Shown one piece after another: positions 7,285 to 15,897 of a stretch of DNA of 26,216 bases. Numbering within the stretch: position 1 is the stretch's first letter; each line of letters begins with the position of its first letter. A model generated the notes under the pieces. That model did not search any database. It was not told the origin of the DNA and was given only the letters and a program-made list of their open reading frames with translations. Location of the stretch: assembly GCA_024223125.1 (NCBI GenBank), contig JAAEOP010000063.1, positions 1-26,216 of the forward strand, given 5' to 3'. The translations under genes and the position numbers were made by a program. The stretch is from Chloroflexota bacterium (GTDB lineage: Bacteria; Chloroflexota; Anaerolineae; Promineifilales; Promineifilaceae).

Positions 7285-9687
7285 TCAATATACTTCCTCC
7301 CTAGCCGGATTGTACGGCAAGATGATTGTAAAGGTACTCCCCTTTCCGGGTGTGCTGCTGAGGTGAACGTCGCCTTCCATTGTTAATGCTAATTCTTTAA
7401 CCAGGGAAAGCCCCAACCCAAACCCCTGATGTAAGCGTGTGATGGAGCCGTCTACCTGTCGAAACGGTTCAAAAATATAGGCTTGCGCTTCCTGAGGAAT
7501 GCCAGGGCCGGTGTCTGATACAGCTATTGCCCAGGTGATTTCATGCGGTTGAAATAAGGTCACATGAATAGTTCCTTTCTGAGTGAACTTAATGCCATTT
7601 TCAACCAGATTGGTCAAGATTTGTTGCAGTCGGCCAGGGTCGCCGGTGAGGATCGAGGGGAAGCCGGCGGCAATTTCACTGCTGAGGGTCAATCCTTTGA
7701 CTTGTGCTTTGTCGTCCATATGGGAATGCATCTGGTAAAGTAAATCTTGGGGCAGGAAGGTGGTCAGGTTGTAATGAAAGCGGCGGGCTTCCAGATTGGC
7801 TTGATCGAGCATATTTTGGATGAGCGTGGTGAGGTTGTTGGTACGGCCGATAATTTTCTGCAAGATTTCTTTTTGTTTAGCGGTCAGGTCGCCAAAGTAG
7901 CCAGTTTCCATCATTTCAGCATAACCGAGAATGGCTCCCAGAGGTGTTTGTAGTTCATGGTTGGCTCTTGCTAAGATTTCAGATTTAACGCGGCTGGCTT
8001 CCAGCGCCCGGTCGCGGGCGATACGTAAGGTTTCTTCATTTTGTTTGCGCTCGGTGATTTCGGTGACAATGGTCAGGACTTCGCTGATGGTTCCGTTTTC
8101 GGTGACCAATGGCCGTTTAATGGTTTGCCACCATCTTTCTTGCCCAATCGTATTCACGGTGTGTTGTTCTGGAATAAATAGCTCTTCACCGGAAGTGAAT
8201 ACTTGCAAATCATCGCGCCGGAATTGTTCTACACTGGCAGCGTCGGGGTTGAAATCGGCATCTGTTTTGTCCAGCATATTTTCTATATCGGTGTCATAAA
8301 TGTCGGCAAAAGTCTGGTTGACCATGACGAAACGGCCGTCACGATCCTTGGCAAAAATAAAACTGGGGTTGATGTTGACAACCTGACGTAAAAAGCGACG
8401 TTGTTGGCGTAACCTGTCTTCTGTCAATTGGTGTTCATTCACTTCTTGTTGCAGCGCTTCGGTACGGTTCTCCAGGCTGGTTAATAAGATACCCACACGC
8501 TCGGCCATCTCATTAAAATGCACGGCCAAAACCCCAATTTCGTCACTGGATGTCACTTGGGAACGAGCCAACATGTCGCCAGCGCTAAATTCGGTCACGG
8601 TTTCATTGAGGTCGGTCAACGGCCGTACCAAAAGCCCACCTATGGAATAGGCAGCAACTACGGCCGTAATGCCAATTAACAATCCTAAAAAAACCGAGGT
8701 ACGCACCTGGGCATTGGCCGGGGCCAGAAAAATTGTCTGCGGTTGAAAAAAAGCGACAATCCACGGTCGTTGGTTCAAAGGAGCCACGGCGACCTGGTTG
8801 ATTGCTTCTCCAGTAGCCATGTCTGTTGCTTCAAAAAAGGGATACTCTACGGCATTATCTAAGCCTGTTTCTAATTCATCTAGCTGCATGGGATACAATT
8901 CATCATCTGGCAAATCTCGCAGCCGCCAGGCAGCTTGTAGCGCCGTTTCAATTTCTGGGGAAAAGTGGGCGATGGGTATTGTATTAACGGCCGGCTCAAT
9001 TCCGTGTGCCAAGTGAATATACACTTCATCAAATAAGACACCAAATGAACCTGGTCCGGCCAGATTATTTTGGGCGGCCAGCAGTTCTTGCAAAACAACG
9101 GCATCGTATTCAGAGCGCAAAAACCCAATACGTTCTCCACTGTCATTGAGAATAGGAATGGTGAAAAAGAGAACGCCGGTATCATCATTGGGGCGGAATT
9201 GCACGGCCGAAATATAGGCATTGGTATCGTTGGGATTCTCTGCAAAGTGTTTGATGAAGTCCCGGTCAGCTTCATTTTGGTTCTGGTAAGCTGGGTGCGA
9301 ATCCAACAAAACGATGCCTTCGGTATCCAGGACGCCATAGGCACGAACATGTTCGTTTTTACCGCTTAACGTTGTCAGAAACGCTAGTAAATGCTGCTCT
9401 TCCTGACTGTGGGGGCGTTCGGTGGCGGGGCGGGCAAAATAATTTTGTAACACAGGCAGGCAAGATTCGAGGATGAGTTCATTCAGGTTGTTGTCTAAGA
9501 AGTCATCCAGGCTAACGGCAACTTGGTTAGCGACGAGATACAGGGATTGGTTGGCATCATTGATAAGGATTTGTTGGGTGTTACGGCCGTTAACAACAGC
9601 CAATATGAATAGAGGGACGACAGCCACAAGCGCAAAGGCCGCAAACAGTTTCAAGCGTAGACTAATGACGAGTTTAGCTTGGTTCAT
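7285..9687 (-). CDS. Membrane sensor histidine kinase (Cache-HAMP-PAS-HisKA-HATPase)
   Basis: An 800-residue kinase from the ATG at 9687. A first membrane helix (about 14-32) and a second (about 331-352) bracket a large extracellular part that looks like a double Cache sensor. HAMP (about 353-405), a coiled coil, a PAS/PAC domain (about 432-545), HisKA with H577 and a HATPase domain (about 670-795; VENGIKF, DTGPGI, GFGLGL) follow. The H-box reads ANHELQTPL rather than SHELRTPL. A GTG at 9768 would add 27 residues, but that extension is not membrane-like and overlaps an inverted repeat. No response regulator is adjacent, so it is an orphan kinase here. Confidence 0.88.
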   Translation of the reverse strand: MNQAKLVISLRLKLFAAFALVAVVPLFILAVVNGRNTQQILINDANQSLYLVANQVAVSLDDFLDNNLNELILESCLPVLQNYFARPATERPHSQEEQHLLAFLTTLSGKNEHVRAYGVLDTEGIVLLDSHPAYQNQNEADRDFIKHFAENPNDTNAYISAVQFRPNDDTGVLFFTIPILNDSGERIGFLRSEYDAVVLQELLAAQNNLAGPGSFGVLFDEVYIHLAHGIEPAVNTIPIAHFSPEIETALQAAWRLRDLPDDELYPMQLDELETGLDNAVEYPFFEATDMATGEAINQVAVAPLNQRPWIVAFFQPQTIFLAPANAQVRTSVFLGLLIGITAVVAAYSIGGLLVRPLTDLNETVTEFSAGDMLARSQVTSSDEIGVLAVHFNEMAERVGILLTSLENRTEALQQEVNEHQLTEDRLRQQRRFLRQVVNINPSFIFAKDRDGRFVMVNQTFADIYDTDIENMLDKTDADFNPDAASVEQFRRDDLQVFTSGEELFIPEQHTVNTIGQERWWQTIKRPLVTENGTISEVLTIVTEITERKQNEETLRIARDRALEASRVKSEILARANHELQTPLGAILGYAEMMETGYFGDLTAKQKEILQKIIGRTNNLTTLIQNMLDQANLEARRFHYNLTTFLPQDLLYQMHSHMDDKAQVKGLTLSSEIAAGFPSILTGDPGRLQQILTNLVENGIKFTQKGTIHVTLFQPHEITWAIAVSDTGPGIPQEAQAYIFEPFRQVDGSITRLHQGFGLGLSLVKELALTMEGDVHLSSTPGKGSTFTIILPYNPAREEVY

Positions 9688-9744
9688 ACCAGCACACCAT
9701 AGCCAGAATGGTGACAAATGCCCATAGGTATTTGGTCTAGCGGG

Positions 9745-9805
9745 GTATACACGGATAGGAAAAAACACGGATATTTTATATCAGTGTTCCCCTATCCGTG
9801 TATAC
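9745..9805. repeat. 15-bp perfect inverted repeat upstream of the kinase
   Basis: GTATACACGGATAGG at 9745-9759 is exactly complemented at 9791-9805, with a 31-nt spacer that contains another CACGGAT copy. It sits about 60 bp upstream of the kinase start at 9687, where an operator or leader hairpin could act. Confidence 0.6.
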
Positions 9806-9828
9806 AAAGTTTGTTCTGTTTGTAAAGA

Positions 9829-9937
9829 ATTTGTAACTATTCAGCTTCCAGAGGTGCGACGCACTTGCAAAGAGCAGCGGCATTGACATTACTCTGGGAA
9901 AAGTGCGTCGCACCTGTACAGTTACAAGAATTTTTGC
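9829..9937. repeat. MITE-like palindromic element
   Basis: AGGTGCGACGCACTT at 9852-9866 is exactly complemented at 9901-9915. Outside these arms are imperfect terminal repeats, TTGTAACTATTCAG on the left and its near complement CTGTACAGTTACAA on the right. It lies just downstream of trpB and may fold as a 3' hairpin. The same AATTTGTAACTATwCAGCT flank occurs beside the palindromic repeat near 4025-4045. Confidence 0.6.
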
Positions 9938-9947
9938 CAACCAATGT

Positions 9948-11156
9948 TCAGAGATTCAATACATTCATAACCGTATCCAAATCTTTATCGCCACGGCCGC
10001 TGAGATTGACAATGATGATTTGCTCCTGGCTCATCTTCGGCGCTTGCTTCAATAATTCGGCTACCGCATGGCTGCTTTCCAGGGCCGGAATGATACCTTC
10101 CGTCTCACACAGCAGCTTGAAGGCGACCATCGTTTCATCATCGGTGGCGTAAGTATAACCGGCCCGCTCCTGGTCGCGGAATAGGGCGTGTTCTGGCCCC
10201 ACGCTGGCATAATCCAGTCCGGCGCTGATGCTGTGCGTTTCCGCAATCTGTCCATCCGCCGTTTGCATGACATAGCTTTTAGTCCCTTGCAAAACACCGA
10301 TGCGGGACACATCTGGGTCGGCAAAACGGGCTGCATGTTGGCCCGATTCAATCCCCTTACCGCCAGCCTCTACGCCGATGAATTGTACGGCCGTATCATC
10401 CCGGAAGGCGTGGAAAATACCCATGGCATTGCTACCGCCGCCCACACAGGCAATGATCATATCGGGCAGACGGCCGGCCGCTTCTAAAATCTGTTGTCGC
10501 GCTTCTACACCGATGATGCTTTGGAAGTCGCGCACCATCATGGGGTAGGGATGCGGCCCCAACACGGAACCGAGCAAATAATGGGTGGTTTCTACATTTG
10601 TTACCCAGTCCCGTATCGCTTCGTTGATGGCGTCTTTGAGAGTGCGGCTGCCGCTGGCTACGGGACGCACTTCGGTTCCCAGCAGTTTCATGCGGTATAC
10701 GTTGGGCTGCTGGCGAGCGATGTCTACTTCGCCCATGTAAACGATACATTCCAACCCCAGCAGGGCACAAGCGGTGGCTGAACCGACGCCATGTTGCCCG
10801 GCGCCCGTTTCGGCAACGATGCGTTGCTTGCCCATCCGTTTGGCTAACAATGCCTGCCCAAGTGCATTGTTAATTTTGTGGGCGCCAGTGTGGTTCAAAT
10901 CTTCCCGCTTAAAGTAAATTTGGGCGCCCCCCAATGTTTCTGTTAATCGTTGGGCGTAGGTGAGGGGAGACGGCCGTCCCACATACGTCTTCAATAAATG
11001 TTCAAATTCGGCCAAAAAGACCGGGTCGGTACGGGCGGTTTCATACGCCTCAATCAACTCTTCCAAAGCGGGCATGAGTGTTTCGGGTACAAATTGGCCC
11101 CCATATGGGCCGAACTTTCCCCGTTCATCAGGTAACTCAATTTTGGGTAACTGCAT
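9948..11156 (-). CDS. trpB: Tryptophan synthase beta subunit
   Basis: A 402-residue PLP enzyme that joins indole and serine to make tryptophan. The PLP lysine is K94 in [10 protein letters not shown], followed by [13 protein letters not shown], the GGGSNAMG phosphate loop and the C-terminal NLSGRGDKD motif. Length and motifs match the standard TrpB1 type. GGAGAGG ends 6 nt before the ATG at 11156, which argues against a start five codons upstream. No trpA is adjacent in this window, unlike the common trpBA arrangement; the neighbours are an unrelated oxidoreductase and a histidine kinase. Confidence 0.96.
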   Translation of the reverse strand: MQLPKIELPDERGKFGPYGGQFVPETLMPALEELIEAYETARTDPVFLAEFEHLLKTYVGRPSPLTYAQRLTETLGGAQIYFKREDLNHTGAHKINNALGQALLAKRMGKQRIVAETGAGQHGVGSATACALLGLECIVYMGEVDIARQQPNVYRMKLLGTEVRPVASGSRTLKDAINEAIRDWVTNVETTHYLLGSVLGPHPYPMMVRDFQSIIGVEARQQILEAAGRLPDMIIACVGGGSNAMGIFHAFRDDTAVQFIGVEAGGKGIESGQHAARFADPDVSRIGVLQGTKSYVMQTADGQIAETHSISAGLDYASVGPEHALFRDQERAGYTYATDDETMVAFKLLCETEGIIPALESSHAVAELLKQAPKMSQEQIIIVNLSGRGDKDLDTVMNVLNL

Positions 11157-11195
11157 TATTTTCCTCTCCATCCATTCAAAATTGGCCGGATTATA

Positions 11196-12821
11196 TCATT
11201 TCCGCGCTATTTTTTGTTGCAAGGCTTCTGGCCATTGTGAGACATCATCGGAGGGGTAAATGGGCAAGTCTGGCCCTTTCGCTGCCAGTAAATCGTTTGT
11301 ACGGCAGTGCAAAATTTGTCGGGCGGCCGCCAAACCAGATGCGGTAGCCCCGGCAACTCCATGACTGAATGTGCTGGCCCCACACATGTATAATCCGGCA
11401 AAAACGGTGCGAATGGGGAAAGAAAACGGACCAACCTGCCATACACTTTTGTCAATACCATAAAGATTACCCCGGGTGGCATTGATATAAAATTGGTTAC
11501 TGAGAGGGGTTCCTAAATCTCGGAAAACGACATGCTGGCTAATACCTGGTATCTGTTCATCCAGGCGAGCGAACATGCCGTTCATCAGGCGTTCTTTTAA
11601 TTGTTGGTAATCCCATTCCCGATCTCCGGTGGGTTGGTCGGCCCATTGTTGGAATGGTTTGTGGTTGACAAAGGTGAATGCTTCCAGGGTGTGATGGCCG
11701 CTGTGCATTTTGGAGGGGTCTTTGAGGGTGGTAGCCGTCAGGAACATCATTGGTGGTTTGTCCATGTTCAAAACCGCATCGCTGAGGCCAACGCGGTATT
11801 GGCTGTCCAGATCACTGTCCTGATAAAACCAGTAGTTGCCTGAATCGAGACCGGCCGCCCGTAAATCCATATCTACGGCAAAGAAGAGGCTGAGGGCGGA
11901 GGTGGAGTAGGTGACTTTATCGAGTTTGCGGCGTAAACGGCCGGGCAACTTCTCCCGCCCAATCAACTGCCCAAATGTCACTTCCGGGTCGGCATTGCTA
12001 ATGATGTTTTTGGCTGATATTTCAGTGCCATCAGTTAAGCGGACACCAACGGCCGTGTTCCCCGCCAACAATATTTTACTGATGGGCGTGTTCAGGCGCA
12101 GTTTACCACCCGCGCGTTTTAGCGCCCGCACAAAAGCGCGCGGAATGGCAAAGCCACCCCCCATCGGATAGTAGCCGCCCTCATAATAATGAGCCATTAC
12201 TCCCGCATGAACGGGCGCGGACACCATTGATGGTGGCAGTCCATGATCTCCAGATTGCCCCACCAGAATTGCTTTCAGCAGTGGGTCGGAGATATGGTTG
12301 TCTATCATCTTTTGGGCGGAGCGGAAGCCCCAACGCAAGGCCGTGCGAGCGCGGAAGGGGGCAGCGAGAACATCGCTTATATTGCGGATACGGGCCAGTT
12401 TGCCGATGTCGCCTATAAGCCGGTCAATGGTGTCAAAAAGAGCTTCAATGCCTGCTTTTTCCTGGGGGAATCGTTCTTGCAGGCGGGCGATGTAAGCTGC
12501 GCGTCCTTTGGGGATGTCAAACTGCTCGTCGCCAATGATGATGTGGTCAAAGCCATCGGGATTGAGTTCGCAGAAGGCCAGGTCTTGGGAGACGCCTAAC
12601 CCCTCGTAGATGGCCCGCATATGGCCGCCAGGCTGGATGCCGCCGATGTAATGGACGCCGGGGCTGAAACGATACCCTTCTAAGGTGAAGGAATGTGTCC
12701 AACCGCCGGGCACTTCATGCTGTTCGCAGACCAACACTTTTTGTCCTGCTTGTGCCAACGCCAGGGCGGCCGTCAGGCCGCCGGCTCCGGAACCGATGAT
12801 GATGCTGTCGTAATCTGTCAT
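11196..12821 (-). CDS. CrtI/RetSat-like FAD-dependent oxidoreductase
   Basis: A 541-residue flavoprotein of the phytoene-desaturase, carotenoid-isomerase and retinol-saturase superfamily. It has the N-terminal FAD motif GSGAGG (10-15) with EQHEVPGGWTHSF after it, the substrate-pocket sequence SPGVHYIGG seen in RetSat-like proteins, and the C-terminal FAD-binding segment GLYMCGASTFSHGVAGATASG. AGGAG lies about 8 nt before the ATG at 12821. The substrate is likely an isoprenoid or polyene lipid, but no carotenoid operon is present. With the reductase at 2784-3962 it is the second prenyl-lipid-type flavoprotein in the window. Confidence 0.82.
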   Translation of the reverse strand: MTDYDSIIIGSGAGGLTAALALAQAGQKVLVCEQHEVPGGWTHSFTLEGYRFSPGVHYIGGIQPGGHMRAIYEGLGVSQDLAFCELNPDGFDHIIIGDEQFDIPKGRAAYIARLQERFPQEKAGIEALFDTIDRLIGDIGKLARIRNISDVLAAPFRARTALRWGFRSAQKMIDNHISDPLLKAILVGQSGDHGLPPSMVSAPVHAGVMAHYYEGGYYPMGGGFAIPRAFVRALKRAGGKLRLNTPISKILLAGNTAVGVRLTDGTEISAKNIISNADPEVTFGQLIGREKLPGRLRRKLDKVTYSTSALSLFFAVDMDLRAAGLDSGNYWFYQDSDLDSQYRVGLSDAVLNMDKPPMMFLTATTLKDPSKMHSGHHTLEAFTFVNHKPFQQWADQPTGDREWDYQQLKERLMNGMFARLDEQIPGISQHVVFRDLGTPLSNQFYINATRGNLYGIDKSVWQVGPFSFPIRTVFAGLYMCGASTFSHGVAGATASGLAAARQILHCRTNDLLAAKGPDLPIYPSDDVSQWPEALQQKIARK

Positions 12822-12845
12822 GGGTGTTTCTCCTGAAAATTGCTT

Positions 12846-12900
12846 TCAGTGGTTAGTATTCAGTGAAAACCGAACAGTGACCACTGTTTACTGTTCAATA
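12846..12900. repeat. Heptamer-type short tandem repeat, CAGTGAAAA family
   Basis: Degenerate 7-bp units (TCAGTGG, TTAGTAT, TCAGTGA, AAACCGA, ACAGTGA, CCACTGT, TTACTGT) cover the gap between the oxidoreductase start and the DUF2723 stop. The same family recurs at 13423-13457 and 18593-18620. Confidence 0.55.
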
Positions 12901-15785
12901 CTATTTTCCCCCAGGGGTATCCAGGGGAATTGGGAGGTGATGCGTTCGTCGAGGATGGATAACGGCCGCTTCGTAAACGCATCATACATGATTAAAGCGC
13001 CGCCCATAGATTGCCCCGGTACGGCCGATCCGTCTACAGCCAACACCGGCGCGCCGGGAGCCGGTTTAATGCTCTGGCAATATGCTTCATATTCAGACGG
13101 TTCTTGCGCGTAGTCAATAAGGTGTGGAGATGTAACCTGCGAACCCCCAATCCATTTGAGGGTAGGAATACCGCCCATTGCGGGGACATAATCTACCAGA
13201 TCGCACCACGCCCAATGGAAGCCGTCTTCTTCATATCCCACTAGCCGCACAGAAGCTACATAGTCGCGGAGGATGGGGCGATTGGCGGTGAAATGTTGGG
13301 GGAAGGTGTAGGTGTGGTTGGGGGAAATTGGGGATTGGAGATTGGAGATTGGGCGGCCGGTCCAGACGAGGCCATTTGCCAGGGGGATATAATGTTGACG
13401 GCCGATCGCCGACCACAGACCGCTGAATACTGAAAACTGATCACTGTCCACTGCTTCAGTCACGTACCCATCCTCTGTTTGCCAATGTAGGTAGAGGCGG
13501 GGTTGGTCGGGTAGGGTATAGTCCCAATCATAGCCGATGAGGGTGCGGTTTTCACTGGCGGCCGTGCGGTAAACTGGATGTTGTGTGACTGGCGGTCGGC
13601 TCATGGGGGTGACGGTTAGCGTACCGAGTTCACTGTGGGTTTCGTCGCTGCCAATACGAATGGTGTAGCTGCCAGGTTGTGTACCGGGACGAGGCGTCAG
13701 GCGAAATTGGGTGAGGGTGATGCTTTCTGGTTGGGGTTGGGTAGTTTGGTCGGATTGGGCGTAGGAACGACCGTTGGGGTGGATGAGATGGGCGTTGAGG
13801 GAGATTAGGGGATTAGGAGATTGGGAGATTGGTTGCCAGGCGAGGGTGAGGACAGTTTCTTGCCAGATTTCGGTTTGGGGAGTATTGAGATGGTAGCCGA
13901 AGAGGTGGATGTTTTCGCCGAGGGTTTCATTGAGGGGGACGAAGTCGGGTGGCAGTTCCGTGCGGGGCTGCTGGCGGAACCAGAATGCTTCGTGCAGCGG
14001 TTCGGGTGGGGGTAGGGTTTGGTAGGCTGGGGCATCATACCAGGTGGCAATGGTGTCACGGCCGTTTGCCAGTTCATCTCTAATTTCTTCTGCCCATGTT
14101 TCCCCGTAAGGGATTTTACGGGGCGCTACGTAACGGATGGCAATGTCCGGCCGTTGCCCTTCCACCTCTTGCAAATACCACAGCGGCGTTACCCAATGCC
14201 AGTTTGCCAGAATGACGCCGTTTTGGGGGGTGTCTTGCAGCAAGGTTTGGGCGTAAGTTCGCGCATCTTCTGCCAGGTGTATTTGGCGATAGCTGGGGAA
14301 ATGGTTCCAACCCTGATAAAGTGTGGCCGTAAACATAGTGGCGGCAAAAAGTTGGGCTAACGGCCGTAACTTCTCATTACGCCACGTTCTCAGCGTCTCA
14401 TCCAAACTCCCTATGCCATACCCCAAACACAATACAGCCGGAATATACGCGGGCAGCATGTATTCTACTGTTTGCGGGGCGCGATACATGGCCGTAATGA
14501 GCGTGTGAATACCAAAAGACAGCCCCATGAGCAAAGCTAGTTTCCATTCCCGCCAGGCCAGCAGCAGTAATCCGACAACCATGCCTAGCAGCAGCCAACC
14601 GGAAAATTGAAAGGTCATTACATTGCCCATCACCTTGATCCGCGGCCATAAGACAATGGGTTGCACGAAGTAGAAAAAGTCGCCTTGAAAGCCTAAACCT
14701 AAAAAATGTTCCAGAAAACCATCTAAGGTGCCTAAACTTTCACTTGCGCCACGTGCGCCAGAACTGGCTTGCAGGGGCAAGTAGAGTAGGGGGAGTAGTC
14801 CCAAGAGGGCAGCCAGTAACGGCCGTATCCATCTTCTAGGCATCCTCAACAAAGACGGATCCACCAGAACCACAAACAAGCTAAATACAATCCCCATAAA
14901 CGCTAACGAGAGATGATGTGTTATCCCCAAACTCAGCGCCAGCGCCAACACAACCAGCCAGCGATCCCTCAATCCTTCAGAGCTACTCAGGACAAGCCTC
15001 CAATCCCCTATCCTCAATCTCTTTTGCCGTTCTGTTTCCAGATAAAATTTGACCAATGCCCAAAACGCCAATGTTGCAAACACGGCCGTTAAACTGCGAA
15101 TATTAGCCGTGGTAGCCTGTGCCCAAAAAGTGGTGGCTGTACCCAAAGCAAGCGCGGCCGTGACCCCCGCCAGTGTCCGTTTTGTCAACGAGTACACAGT
15201 GTTGTAGATTAGGAGGAGGATGGCTGTGCCGCTAACCACCGACAACAAATTCAATCGCCAGGCGGCCGAATCCCCTACAGATAGCCGAGTTATCAAATGT
15301 CCCAACATCGTGTACAGAGGAAACCCAGGTGGATGAGCCACACCTAAATTGGTGGTAATGAGTTGAAATTCGCCGCTGTCGGCCGGCAGCAAACCCGGCG
15401 CCAGCGTAATCAAATATAAACCAGCAAAACTGATCCCCAACAACCCTGTCACTGCCATTTGCCATTTGCCACTTGCAAACTTGTCACTTGCTACTTGTAA
15501 AAAGCATACGGCCGTGATCAGCCCTACCACAAGCCACATTTCCGGGTTCGGTTCCGGGTAAAAAATAACCAAATAAAGCAGCAACAGCGGCCACGTTTCT
15601 GCCAGCGTATGTCTCTGGCAAATCAACAAAGCCAGACTGGTTGTCAATATGGTTAAGGTGATGGCGCCTATGAGGGGCAGCGTTAGCATGTTGCTCCATT
15701 GCTCACTTAAAACTCGGCCCCAAAAAAGACCCAATGCACAGGCTGGTCCCCACCGAACCCCCAATTGTGCCAGACGTTTCCACAT
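12888..15785 (-). CDS. DUF2723 multi-pass membrane protein (glycosyltransferase-like)
   Basis: A 965-residue protein. About twelve hydrophobic segments fill the first 480 residues, and a long, probably extracytoplasmic, C-terminal region follows. The DUF2723 signature is clear: PADSGEF (134-140) and AHPPGFPLY (150-158) in the first large loop, the place of the catalytic acidic residue in GT-C membrane glycosyltransferases. The eukaryotic relative TMEM260 is a protein O-mannosyltransferase; a bacterial role in sugar transfer from a lipid carrier is inferred. The gene is studded with short tandem repeats in frame: 13327-13354, 13423-13457, 13803-13832, 14994-15021 and 15454-15495. It is divergent from the kinase-TPR gene. 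Confidence 0.82.
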   Translation of the reverse strand: MWKRLAQLGVRWGPACALGLFWGRVLSEQWSNMLTLPLIGAITLTILTTSLALLICQRHTLAETWPLLLLYLVIFYPEPNPEMWLVVGLITAVCFLQVASDKFASGKWQMAVTGLLGISFAGLYLITLAPGLLPADSGEFQLITTNLGVAHPPGFPLYTMLGHLITRLSVGDSAAWRLNLLSVVSGTAILLLIYNTVYSLTKRTLAGVTAALALGTATTFWAQATTANIRSLTAVFATLAFWALVKFYLETERQKRLRIGDWRLVLSSSEGLRDRWLVVLALALSLGITHHLSLAFMGIVFSLFVVLVDPSLLRMPRRWIRPLLAALLGLLPLLYLPLQASSGARGASESLGTLDGFLEHFLGLGFQGDFFYFVQPIVLWPRIKVMGNVMTFQFSGWLLLGMVVGLLLLAWREWKLALLMGLSFGIHTLITAMYRAPQTVEYMLPAYIPAVLCLGYGIGSLDETLRTWRNEKLRPLAQLFAATMFTATLYQGWNHFPSYRQIHLAEDARTYAQTLLQDTPQNGVILANWHWVTPLWYLQEVEGQRPDIAIRYVAPRKIPYGETWAEEIRDELANGRDTIATWYDAPAYQTLPPPEPLHEAFWFRQQPRTELPPDFVPLNETLGENIHLFGYHLNTPQTEIWQETVLTLAWQPISQSPNPLISLNAHLIHPNGRSYAQSDQTTQPQPESITLTQFRLTPRPGTQPGSYTIRIGSDETHSELGTLTVTPMSRPPVTQHPVYRTAASENRTLIGYDWDYTLPDQPRLYLHWQTEDGYVTEAVDSDQFSVFSGLWSAIGRQHYIPLANGLVWTGRPISNLQSPISPNHTYTFPQHFTANRPILRDYVASVRLVGYEEDGFHWAWCDLVDYVPAMGGIPTLKWIGGSQVTSPHLIDYAQEPSEYEAYCQSIKPAPGAPVLAVDGSAVPGQSMGGALIMYDAFTKRPLSILDERITSQFPWIPLGENSIEQ
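13327..13354. repeat. Four tandem ATTGGRG heptamers inside the DUF2723 gene
   Basis: ATTGGGG, ATTGGAG, ATTGGAG and ATTGGGC run in exact 7-bp register. On the coding strand they read SNLQSPI. The unit family is the same as in hisF and hisH. Confidence 0.85.
13423..13457. repeat. Five CTGAAAA-type heptamers inside the DUF2723 gene
   Basis: CTGAATA, CTGAAAA, CTGATCA, CTGTCCA and CTGCTTC follow in 7-bp register and encode EAVDSDQFSVFS on the minus strand. The family also occurs next to genes at 12846-12900 and 18593-18620. Confidence 0.8.
13803..13832. repeat. GATTRGGR octamer repeat inside the DUF2723 gene
   Basis: GATTAGGG, GATTAGGA, GATTGGGA and GATTGG repeat with an 8-bp period. It is related in sequence to the ATTGSGG heptamer family and encodes SQSPNPLIS on the minus strand. 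Confidence 0.7.
14994..15021. repeat. CAATCYC-type heptamers inside the DUF2723 gene
   Basis: AAGCCTC, CAATCCC, CTATCCT and CAATCTC follow in 7-bp register, encoding LRIGDWRL on the minus strand. The adjacent bases 14965-14993 (encoding VLSSSEGLRDR) may belong to another short interspersed repeat. Confidence 0.65.
15454..15495. repeat. Six GCCAYTT-type heptamers inside the DUF2723 gene
   Basis: GCCATTT, GCCATTT, GCCACTT, GCAAACT, TGTCACT and TGCTACT are in 7-bp register and encode QVASDKFASGKWQMA. They fall in the short loop between two membrane helices, about residues 97-111, just before the DSGEF region. Confidence 0.8.
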
Positions 15786-15810
15786 AAGGCGTGATTATAA
15801 CGCGAACGAT

Positions 15811-15840
15811 TTGAACATGCTTGACTTAACAGGGTATACT
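15811..15840 (+). promoter_or_regulatory. Predicted promoter of the kinase-TPR gene
   Basis: TTGAAC at 15811-15816 and TATACT at 15835-15840 (5 of 6) are 18 bp apart. The implied start near 15847 is before the ATG at 15898 and rules out the upstream in-frame ATG at 15817. Confidence 0.45.
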
Positions 15841-15897
15841 AAAGAAAATTATTACCGGGTAACGATATACAGTAATAACTATCCATCTGACAAGACC

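Noticed and set aside
7077..7304. 75-codon frame beginning with TTG
   Set aside because: It has no Shine-Dalgarno, no recognisable domain and runs into the 3' end of the opposite-strand kinase.
9745..9805. Intrinsic terminator reading of the 15-bp inverted repeat
   Set aside because: The loop is 31 nt and no U-tract follows, so it was kept only as a repeat.
15817..15897. Earlier kinase-TPR start at ATG 15817
   Set aside because: It overlaps the predicted promoter and lies upstream of the implied transcription start.
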